Source: Harmonia axyridis (taxonomy: Eukaryota; Arthropoda; Insecta; Coleoptera; Coccinellidae). From it: a DNA stretch of 64,000 nt. Shown piece by piece: positions 55,873 to 64,000 of the stretch. A program made the position numbers and the translations under genes. How positions within the stretch are numbered: position 1 is the stretch's first letter; the number at the start of each line of letters is the position of its first letter. The DNA is taken from assembly GCF_914767665.1 (NCBI RefSeq), contig NC_059505.1, positions 23,185,506-23,249,505 on the forward strand. The letters run 5' to 3'. Below the pieces are notes generated by a model. That model did not search any database. It saw only the letters and a list, made by a program, of their open reading frames with translations, and was not told the origin of the DNA.

Positions 55873-56113
55873 AAGGTATGAACAGACCGACGCGTGACTG
55901 CGGGAGCGGGAAAAAAACTTTTGTGGGATGGAAATCAACGGCTTTGAGCAGTAAAACTTCTTCCTCCGAAAAACTGTCATTTTCATAGATAATTTTAGAT
56001 TCATACTAATAATCGTGTCTCATTATTTTCGCGTAGGTGTGCATGCTATGCAATCTGCCCGCTGAACGCATCGCTCCCGTTCCCGAAGTCCCGCGTCGAT
56101 CTGTTCATACCTT
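55873..56113. mobile_element. Short inverted-repeat element (241 bp), GC-rich ends
   Basis: AAGGTATGAACAGACCGACG at the left is inverted at the right as CGTCGATCTGTTCATACCTT (within 56092-56113), and the pairing continues inward through GGGAGCGGG/CCCGTTCCC with mismatches. No coding capacity. Target duplication not obvious, so the family is not assigned. Confidence 0.8.
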
Positions 56114-57249
56114 CAACCGTTCGAAAAGAAACGAACAAGCTGGAAATCTTTCTATTCACCTAATACTGTTTACGACTCTAACTGAGAACTGATTCATAAC
56201 GCAGCAACGTTGCCGGAATTATCAAATTGTAGGTAGTATTGAAGAATCTGGTGATTCGTTGCGAATTTATACAGTAGGGGCAGCACTATACGACGGTCGA
56301 TTATTCTTTTTTATTACGAAGTGATTTCAGCTCTTTTGAAATGTTTTTCTGTAGTTTTTTTTTTACGAATAATTTTAAAATAAATCAGTGATAAGCCCTT
56401 TCATACATATCATCAATTCCTTTGCGGAAAACGAAAAGTTACCAACTTTTTTTTTTGTTTTTTCATTCGCAAATTAAAAATAGCCCGTCCCTGCCTTTCA
56501 GATCATTGTTTGAAGAAATTATCAGAAAACCCCATACAAATCGGTGATCTGCAAGAATAGTTATTCTCCTTTAAGTTTTGAACTGGGCAGTCAAATGGTA
56601 GCATTCCCTCTTAATGTAAGATTTTGCTGAGAATTTTTACTATATTGAACTGAATTTTTCGCCAAAATTTTCGTGACATGCGGGACACTAAAATTTATTG
56701 ATCCCTATTGAAAATTTTCTGCTCCTCCCGAAGATTTCAACCAAATTCCAATATTCTATATATATATATAAGTTCTTTGGACTCGTCTAGGGTAGCTTCA
56801 TTTCAGGTTACCGTATGTACTCTTACCAATGAAAGACCCTGCAGAATGATACTCTCAGCTGTTATTCATTACTATTCGGAACAATTTTTTCAAGGAAACG
56901 AGAAAGAAAATAAGAATAAGAACATGCATGGTAAAAAGTTTTTTTTTTTTCGATATACCTAAGCCATTATTTTCGGTTCGAAGTCGAGAAACAAAAATTT
57001 AATATTTAAACTTGTCTATTTCATTTTATCTATTTTGCTTATATGCCTACAAAAATTTCAGCCATAATGAATACTTTCTGATAGTCCCATATATTTAAGC
57101 GGCAGTTCACATATCAGGTCGCTCTATCATTTCAACACAAATCTTTATTTTTCGAATTACGAGTTGGAAATACATAGTCTCGATAAGGTTCCACCCAGTG
57201 ATTACGAATCCGTCCTCAGATTCGGTTCGGTCCGTTTTTGAATGAACGA
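56114..57249. other. Spacer
   Basis: No gene recognised. A short TA microsatellite lies at about 56758-56770. Confidence 0.45.
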
Positions 57250-57595
57250 ATGTTACAATGAGCCTTCAATACAAGTATAATACATTATTTTCTCTAATTC
57301 GCTGATTTTTCATCGATATTAATGAAATATTTCCATAAATATCATTTAGTGATTTTTGCATTGACAAATGTTGGTTGGCAGAACTGTTTTCCTTATCACG
57401 AATCTGACAGATAATGGATAAATTCGTGACAGAAGAGTTCTGAGTACCAATATATATAATAAATATATAATAGTACCAATATATATAATAATATATAATA
57501 AAGAAATATGACCATGAAACCTGTGTGAATCTGAGATATTCTTGCACGATTTTGTTCTATAAGGAATGTCAGATTTGTATGGCCAAGCAAAGTTT
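57250..57595 (-). repeat. Dispersed repeat R2, second inverted partial copy
   Basis: This is the reverse complement of about 36295-36580. It shares GCCAACCAACATTT-type sequence and the AAAATCGTGCGAGAATAT phrase in inverted form. The middle contains a duplicated AT stretch, ACCAATATATATAATA, at about 57446 and 57476. Confidence 0.85.
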
Positions 57596-59166
57596 TTCAC
57601 TTTTCCTTATCGATTTGCTTTTCTGAAATAATAAAATGAAGAAATTGAATAGTATTCCTCTACAGGGTGATTTGATATTAACGTGAATAGAAAAGGTCGA
57701 AAATTTTCCTACTGCAGTCCTCATTTTTTCAATTTAAGTTCAGAAAAATCTGAAATCAGTCACACCGTTTAGATATGTGCGATCTCTAAGGGCGCAATTG
57801 GTGTATGAATGACGAGCGCTCAAGGGCTTATGAGATCACTTCGGTGCTTTACTAATTTTTTTTTTACATAGAGTCGATATTGATTCAACGAACACAGTGT
57901 TTACTCATAAGTAACCAACTGAACCTACATGTGTAGAAATTGCGACTAAATGAAAATACAATTATTACACAAAAACCAGAAGAATAGTTCGTGAGGGGAC
58001 AAAATCCGATTAAGAGTTTCGTAAATATAGCAATTTTAAATTTTGTTTTTCTGATAATTATCTTATCTCCTTTTTCCCGCTTCACATACATACTGTTTAT
58101 AATTGCTCTCTCAGACACAGATTTTATTTCCTCCGACTATGACAAGCATAATGACTTTCTTTATATTCTTAAGAAATAATAATTATCCTGAATTTTCAGT
58201 GTGAAATAGGTGGCTTTCAAATACGAACATCTGTGAAGACCCTGTTAAATATTCAAACTAATATAATCAATTATAAATAACCGATGGGCTCCTTCAAACT
58301 TTCTTTGATATTGATAATTGTGAAGTGTAATGATTATTGTTTAACTTCACACCAACCAAACATCACTTTATCTGAATCTTCATAGATTCAAAAATTTTCC
58401 AATTTTAATGGAACTGTAGAAAAAGCGGTCGAACTTTGAGTAGAAAGTGCATCTCCCCGTTTTGGATTTCCATATTGGTCAACTTTCGAATATTTGTCAG
58501 AGGTGTATTATAGGAATTTACACTGATTACATTGTAATCCAATGAGACCCGGAAAGCAATTTCATACTGAATATATTATTCGCATATACAGTCCCACATA
58601 CGAAATCCGTACTGAACATGTAAAATAATTGGTTATTACAGCTTGATTATATTGACTATACCCGTACATGCTCGATGGATAATGCATAATTATGGACATA
58701 ATATGTAGATCGATACACAAGGTGAAAAATCTCGAAACATCGTTTCAATGTTCTTCATTTTCCGCTAAGCTGACCTTCCATTTATCCATATTTATTCCTT
58801 TTTTTGAACATTTATGTCCATTGAATGTATATTTATTTGTCACCTTGAAACGAAATCAGAAATCCGTTTCCTAATGGATAAGTGCATTTGGTTACGTTAG
58901 CCCTACAGGAAACGGAAAAATGCGTCCAGGAAGCTGAAATATATTGAAAGATCTCTGTCCAGAGTAACGAACGAAGCCGTGAGGAAATCATCTCAAGAAT
59001 TTTTCCACGGTATTTTTGCGTTTGTGGAAAGCTATAAAAGGCTACCCCAAAACATGTGAAACCCATGATTGATGGTTGTTGTCAAAAAAGAGACATTCAT
59101 TTTGGAACCGATGGTCCATACAAGACTTCAACATAAACCGAAATGGAATATGACAACTTAAGGGTT
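57596..59166. other. Unassigned AT-rich DNA
   Basis: No gene recognised. A single palindrome-type end, TACAGGGTGATTTGATATTA, lies at about 57662. Confidence 0.4.
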
Positions 59167-59330
59167 GACTAGCTCGCATTGTAGAAGTTATTCCTGGGCC
59201 CGATAAAAGGGTTCGAGTAGTAAAAATTAGGACAATGAACGGAAGCTTAACTGAATCTATAACAAAACTATGTCCACTTCCATTTTGCTCTGATGTAATA
59301 CATCAAGCCGGGGGGGAAGTAGTTGGAAAA
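59167..59330 (+). pseudogene. BEL/Pao retrotransposon pol C-terminal relic
   Basis: After a stop the frame reads LARIVEVIPGPDKRVRVVKI, then RTMNGSLTESITKLCPLPF, and soon after QAGGEVVGK. This is the W-x-L-x-R-V-x-x-x-x-P-G-x-D-x-x-V-R-V-V...L-C-x-L-P block (DUF5641) at the end of BEL/Pao pol proteins. Only the last 50 residues or so survive, and the conserved Trp position is a TGA. No long terminal repeat was recognised. Confidence 0.75.
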
Positions 59331-59543
59331 AAAATAATATTGGATTCCTCAGATCAACCGGATTTTATTCCATTCCATTACTTTCTTTTGGTTCAATAAA
59401 AAAAAAGTTTTTGTCAGATTTTAACATTAACGGTTCTAATTTTATACAGTCCATTATCATATCAAGAATCAGCTATATATATTACCATCAATGGTGAATT
59501 CGAGAAGTAGAAATATAGAGGCGCTACCTGGAGCCGGTGCCTT

Positions 59544-59837
59544 ATGCGGAACGTCGGTAGCAGAGTGCTAAGAAGACGGGCGTCTGTTGGACAAAATGCT
59601 ACGCTTCCACAATTTCAAAATTCTAGGAGAAGAATAACACGAGTTTTTCCAACTGCTGAAGGTGCTGCTCAACCAGCACCCACTCAAGCAGGTCTACCAA
59701 GAAGACATGAAATGGTCGAGTTTGATACATCTATAAATGAAAATATCATACGCAACATCGGACGACCTTCACAAATACCTTGGAATGAAAAAGAACCGAA
59801 TCAATCATCAAATAATGAAACGAGGCTTTACGACTGA
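59544..59837 (+). other. Unassigned ORF and coding-like stretch
   Basis: The 97-codon frame is Arg/Asn/Pro-rich and reads MRNVGSRVLRRRASVGQN at its start. It is followed to about 60200 by further coding-like pieces in more than one frame (for example FRDEHNGILFIASLTNTIF). It follows the BEL/Pao relic but I cannot assign it. It may be transposon debris. Confidence 0.3.
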
Positions 59838-60324
59838 GTTCATTAGGAGAAATGAAACAATAAAAAAAACCTCAACAGCAAGAACATGACGAGAGCTATC
59901 AATTCTATTCTACATCTAAAACTTTCAACGCAATGTGAGAACGATGATTACAAAATCAAACAAGCACCATCTCTCTTTAGAGACGAACACAACGGAATAT
60001 TATTCATTGCATCCCTTACAAACACCATCTTTTCTAATATACTCCAATAAATTGTTATCAGAGCAGAAGAGGAAATCATTTTTATCATGAACGTGTTAAT
60101 TCAATAAGTTAAGAGACTTGTCCAGCTGAAGAAGCCAATCGATCAAGAATGGAAGGCTTATCAATGTCATTTTGAAAACCGTCTTTCTGCTCTAACAAAA
60201 AAAAATCAACATGCCTAAAAAACAATTCATAGAGACGGTCCATAAATTTCACAGGAATGGTCACTTTTCAAATTTAAGTTATATAGTTCTCATGTCATTG
60301 ACTAATAGATTCAGTCAAGATATA
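59838..60324. other. Spacer with possible coding debris
   Basis: No defined gene; see the unassigned ORF just upstream. Confidence 0.3.
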
Positions 60325-60619
60325 CAGGGTGATTCGCGAAGCCCGATGGTTAGAATATTTCAGAGAAAGATTCGAGGTAAACACTGAAATTTTATAGTTA
60401 AGCTTTTTTCTTGGAAGAAACATCGGATTAGTTCGACTTTCAGTTTCACCGGAAATTATACCAACTTTCGTAACACTCAATTTTTTCATTCCTGATCATA
60501 ATTTCAAGTTTTTCCAAAAATAAATTCCTCCCAAGAAAGCTTAATAACGATTTTCACTTGTTCATCTCGAGTCTTTCCTTGAAATAATCTAACCAATGGT
60601 CTTTTGAATCATCACCCTA
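60325..60619. mobile_element. Palindromic element P6 (295 bp)
   Basis: CAGGGTGATTCGCGAAGC and the right end ATGGTCTTTTGAATCATCACCCTA are inverted with mismatches, and each end is next to TA. Inner segments such as CGATGGTTAGAATATTTCA and its partner also pair. The P6 ends resemble the loose ends at 35.5 and 57.7 kb. Confidence 0.82.
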
Positions 60620-61494
60620 TATTTAAAGCGGCATTGGAACAGAAACGTTTCTTGAACTGTTTGAACTTCAGTTTAGAATGTTTATACCAAATGAGAAACG
60701 ACATGGAAGAAAACGAAAAAAATATCAAATAGTCAATTTATTTTATTTTTTAACTTCACTTATTCATATTATATATTTAAAAGTTTCTTACGGTAGGTAC
60801 TATAAAATCCACGAAGTTGAAGAAGGAAGAACGTAAAAATGATCCGAGTTTGCGAACGCTCTAAGTGAGGAACTTTTTGTTTTAGTCCAAGAAAATGGCC
60901 AATGAAATACGAATTTTGAGGTTAAAACTTGAATTTTGGATATAAGTTACTTTGAAGCATCTAAAAACGAACTGTGAAAGGTTTTTTCAAATTCACCCCC
61001 GGGAAGGGGTGAAAAAAAATTAAAAAAGGGGTTTTTTTGAAATTTTGGGGAAATGGTAAGTGTTAGAAAAAAAAGTTTCGAATAAAAGTTGTAGAGCGTA
61101 AAATTTTACATAAAAATGTTCTCACAACTTTTTTTCCTAAAATTGAAATTAACTGAGATATGGTAGCTAAAAGCTAGGGGATGATAACAGGAACTTTAAA
61201 AAATCATAAGTTGTTGAAAAATTGAAAAAACTCATAATTTTTTTTTTTAAATTACTTATATGATTATAAACTTTAATTCTAGAGAAAAAATTTTTTTTTT
61301 TAATTGTTTATAAAAAAGTTATAACAATTTAAAATTTTTATTTTCAAATTAAATCAACTTTAACTGATGAAAATATATATATATTTTTTTTAATAGATTA
61401 ATATTTTAAGAAATTGACCATACGCGTTGAAATTTAATTTTTACCTGTTCTTTTCAAGCAGATATAAAATAATTTACCTGGTTAAAGATATTGT
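60620..61494. other. AT-rich upstream region of the right-edge gene
   Basis: Long A and T runs dominate 61000-61400. A C/G block, TTCACCCCCGGGAAGGGGTGAA, at about 60992-61013 is a near-perfect palindrome. No terminal repeat could be defined because the other end of any element lies outside the window. Confidence 0.45.
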
Positions 61495-61728
61495 GTGGCG
61501 GCCATTTGCTTTCACTACCGACTTCGGTACCTCATGCGCATGCGTCAGTTGTTCTCAATGCGCCAGTTGTTCTCTGTGTGTTTACAATATTCTCCATTTG
61601 TTTTGAGTGAATTGATCTCTGTGTGTTTACAATATTCTCCATTTGTTTTGAGTGAATTGATCTCTGTGTGTTTACAATATTCTCCATTTGTTTTGAGTGA
61701 ATTGATTAGTGCTGTTAATTTGAAAAAG
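61495..61728 (+). other. Putative 5' untranslated exon of the right-edge gene
   Basis: The stretch ends at a consensus donor, GAAAAAG|GTAATT (61728/61729). A matching acceptor, TTGTTTATATAG, lies at 61924, giving a 196-base intron. The open frame here (from 61495) is not in register with the ATG at 61939 after splicing, so this exon is probably untranslated. The start of transcription is unknown. Confidence 0.5.
61576..61706 (+). repeat. 45-base tandem repeat, almost three copies
   Basis: GTGTGTTTACAATATTCTCC and the rest of the 45-base unit start at 61576, 61621 and 61666. The copies are essentially identical, so the expansion is recent. Because 45 is a multiple of three, the overlying frame stays open and encodes a 15-residue repeat, probably by chance. 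Confidence 0.95.
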
Positions 61729-61938
61729 GTAATTATTTAAGTGATGTTCAATTTTATATTGAGAAACCGCATGGTCAAAACATAAACACATGCTTTTTAT
61801 TTACTTTGTTATAAAAATCACCATCAATCATTTTATATTATTTAATTTTTTAAATACTATTGTTGAAGTATCTACCTAGATTAGTTGATAATGAATTAAT
61901 TTTGTACTTTTCTTGTTTATATAGGTTGAAATTTCAAC

Positions 61939-64000
61939 ATGGATCAACAAGCATTATGCAGTATTTGTGACACAGTTTTGATCAATGACACCGACACTGT
62001 TGTTTCAGTGAAAGAGAGAGGATTAAAAAAGTTGATTGAGAAAAGCATTGAGAAGGAAGACAGAAAAAGCGAGTTATGGCTCGGAAAGATTGAAGTAAGT
62101 TTTCATGAAAAATGTAGGAAGTCGTATCCTATGTCTACCTCTTCAATTAAGAGAAAATCAAAATTATCTACTGATCCATCTTCATCACATTTTACATCAT
62201 CTGTAGTTGGACCAAGTATACTACCAGCGTCAACTTCAACAAATTTGAATTTTGATTTTGTAAATCTATGTTTTTTTTGTAAAATGTCATTGGATCGCAA
62301 ACATAAACGGGTCCATTTGATAGCTAATAAGTACACACAAGACCAGATACTGGATATTGCCAGGAGGCAAAATGATGAGTTTAGTACTGAATTGATTAAA
62401 CGCATTAAAGACATCAACCTAGTTGACTGTAAAGCTAGTTATCATCATAAATGCTACGTGAATTTTAATAAGCTCGTGAAGGAACCAAAAATCTCTACCC
62501 TTAAAGAACAAACAGCTAGGATTTTTAATCAAATTTGCAAACACATTGAAGAAAGCTGTCAGTATACATTTAGTTTGCGGGAACTAAAAGATATCATGGG
62601 AGATGATCCCTTGAGTCACTTTGTTTTATTTCGAATGTTGAAAGAAAAATATAAAGATGATATCTTCATATCTCATCATCGAGGTAAGGAACCAATGATC
62701 TATTATAAAACATTCGATATTTCTAAAATTTGTAGCGATTGGTTCACTGGTGATGGCGATGAAATGGATGATTTACAAAAGCAAACAATTTTGAATGTCG
62801 CTGTCAAAATACTCCGTAATGAAATTATTAAACACGATTATCGTAATACATCGTACCCTCCTGCGTCCAGTTTTCTTGACGATGTTGTGTCATCAATTCC
62901 GCCATTATTAACTTCGTTCCTTGGAAATTTACTATGCAAGGATAACAGTGACCAATACAGTGATAATTTTATTGTTAGAGATTCAATAGCACATTCCATC
63001 GTCAGTTATTTACGTCCCAAACAATTTATATCATCTCTCCAATTGGCAGTTGGTTCATATGTCCACAGAAAAACTGGTTCCAGACTAATTGTTGATCTGT
63101 TGAGCAAATTAGGTGTTTGTGCCTCATATTATCACATTCAGTTGCATGAAGCTTGTACAGTTATTAATCCTCCAGCTCTTAAAATTAATAGTGATAAGCC
63201 ATTTGCACAATTTGTGTTTGATAATACTGATCACAATGCTAAAACATTAGATGGTAAAGAGACTTTTCATTGCCTTGGTGGAATAGTAGCGTATACGCCT
63301 GAATCGTCTATAAGCTTCGAAGAAAATATTGTTAAATTTAAGAAAATGCCAAAACCTCAGGAATTAGTATCAAAACACGTTATTCCCCAATTACCTTACG
63401 GGTCTTTTAACACTAAGGCTCTACAATCACTAGAATTCATTGCGATAAAAAACATTCCAGTGAGAAAATCACCTGTGATATCAACTTATTATTCTGCGTA
63501 TCTTTGGGCCAAGTTCTTCGAGGTTAAAAACGTACCATCTTGGAAAGGATATATGGAAGTTTTGTCTTCCGGGATTCCTTATACAATGTCGCAAATTGTT
63601 TGCTTACCATTTATAAATGGACCACCGTCAAATTTGACGACATTAAATAGTTCTTTACACTATGCAGCAGCTGAAACTCGTAAATTAAATAGACAGACAT
63701 GTTTTGTCACATATGACCAGCCATTATATGCTAAAGCTCTTTCGATAGTACAAGAATCGAATAGTGAAGAATTAAAAAATGTTGTCGTTCGTCTTGGTGG
63801 CTTCCACCTGTTAATGTCATACCTGGGAGCAATCGGTTACATTATGTCTGAGAGTGGAATTGAAGATTTATGGACAACAGTCTATGCAGGTGATTCTGTA
63901 AAGAAAATGTTAACTGGTCATGCTTATGCTAGAGCGTTGCGAGCTCATATCATGTCGTTCACCGCACTTGGTATTATAATTTGTAGAAGCTTGAAACCTT
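61939..64000 (+). CDS. Large uncharacterised protein with two C-x2-C...H-x2-C modules (runs off the window)
   Basis: From ATG 61939 the frame is open for 687 codons to the window edge. Residues 7-59 hold C7SIC10...H56EKC59, and residues 111-172 a second module, C111FFC114...H169HKC172, with matching spacing: probable zinc sites. The larger part has FVFDNTDHNAKTLDG (Asp428, Asp431), LPFINGPPSNLTTLNSSLHY, CFVTYDQPLYAKAL (Asp593) and VRLGGFHLLMSYLGAIGYIM followed by LTGHAYARALRAH. I recall similar uncharacterised multi-copy proteins in invertebrate genomes, but know no function. Conserved acidic residues hint at a nuclease or transposase-type core; this is inference. The start is supported by an acceptor 15 bases upstream. 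Confidence 0.85.
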   Translation, partial: MDQQALCSICDTVLINDTDTVVSVKERGLKKLIEKSIEKEDRKSELWLGKIEVSFHEKCRKSYPMSTSSIKRKSKLSTDPSSSHFTSSVVGPSILPASTSTNLNFDFVNLCFFCKMSLDRKHKRVHLIANKYTQDQILDIARRQNDEFSTELIKRIKDINLVDCKASYHHKCYVNFNKLVKEPKISTLKEQTARIFNQICKHIEESCQYTFSLRELKDIMGDDPLSHFVLFRMLKEKYKDDIFISHHRGKEPMIYYKTFDISKICSDWFTGDGDEMDDLQKQTILNVAVKILRNEIIKHDYRNTSYPPASSFLDDVVSSIPPLLTSFLGNLLCKDNSDQYSDNFIVRDSIAHSIVSYLRPKQFISSLQLAVGSYVHRKTGSRLIVDLLSKLGVCASYYHIQLHEACTVINPPALKINSDKPFAQFVFDNTDHNAKTLDGKETFHCLGGIVAYTPESSISFEENIVKFKKMPKPQELVSKHVIPQLPYGSFNTKALQSLEFIAIKNIPVRKSPVISTYYSAYLWAKFFEVKNVPSWKGYMEVLSSGIPYTMSQIVCLPFINGPPSNLTTLNSSLHYAAAETRKLNRQTCFVTYDQPLYAKALSIVQESNSEELKNVVVRLGGFHLLMSYLGAIGYIMSESGIEDLWTTVYAGDSVKKMLTGHAYARALRAHIMSFTALGIIICRSLKP

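Noticed and set aside
57266..57600. Three overlapping minus-strand ORFs
   Set aside because: They are low-complexity frames inside an inverted R2 copy with AT microsatellites.
62103..62417. Minus-strand 104-codon ORF
   Set aside because: It lies opposite the long plus-strand reading frame with two zinc modules and is its shadow.

Overview
The window is AT-rich animal DNA with introns, splice sites, a CELF/Bruno RNA-binding protein gene and a dense load of decayed transposons. It looks like an insect genome. The element mix (non-LTR retrotransposons with TTA-repeat tails, hAT, piggyBac-like and IS630/mariner relics, many long palindromes) would suit a beetle, but the order is an inference. 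There are no bacterial operons, CRISPR arrays, rRNA or recognisable tRNA genes.

The one clear host gene is on the minus strand: a CELF1/2-type (Bruno) gene with two coding exons visible. The exon at 41031-40348 carries RRM2 and the linker; the final exon at 32221-31950 carries RRM3 and the stop. Splice sites and phases match across an 8.1 kb intron that is mostly transposon debris. DNA to the right of 41031 is probably the next upstream intron; no RRM1 exon was found.

Region by region. 1-4.2 kb: non-LTR element with one frameshift, inserted in a dispersed repeat whose uninterrupted copy lies at 11.9-12.2 kb. 4.6-6.8 kb: second non-LTR with a nested fragment. 7-10.3 kb: THAP relic, retroelement tail, decayed hAT. 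10.6-11.6 kb: first long palindrome. 13-14.3 and 21.1-22.5 kb: two copies of a non-autonomous hAT. 16.9-19.9 kb: non-LTR with an uninterrupted 962-codon endonuclease/reverse transcriptase frame. 20.4-26.2 kb: IS630-type relics, a palindrome split by the hAT, and short inverted-repeat elements. 28.3-30.3 kb: a 1.5 kb palindrome inside a dispersed repeat. 32-41 kb: CELF exons and intron. 41.2-43.4 kb: non-LTR split by a palindrome. 45.1-46.1 kb: internally deleted piggyBac-like element. 46.6-48.6 kb: TA-flanked DNA element of unknown family. 50.6-51.5 kb: deleted mariner. 54.5-55.7 kb: minisatellite. 59.2 kb: BEL/Pao scrap.

The right edge (61.5-64 kb, plus strand) holds what I think is the most interesting feature: a spliced gene with an uninterrupted frame of 687 codons that runs off the window. 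It encodes two N-terminal C-x2-C...H-x2-C modules and a large domain of no function I can name. It may be the transposase-like gene of an uncharacterised mobile element or a host gene captured from one.

A second theme is a set of palindromic elements ending in CAGGGTG/CACCCTG. Uninterrupted sister copies or restored reading frames in this same window show that they insert at TA and duplicate it.
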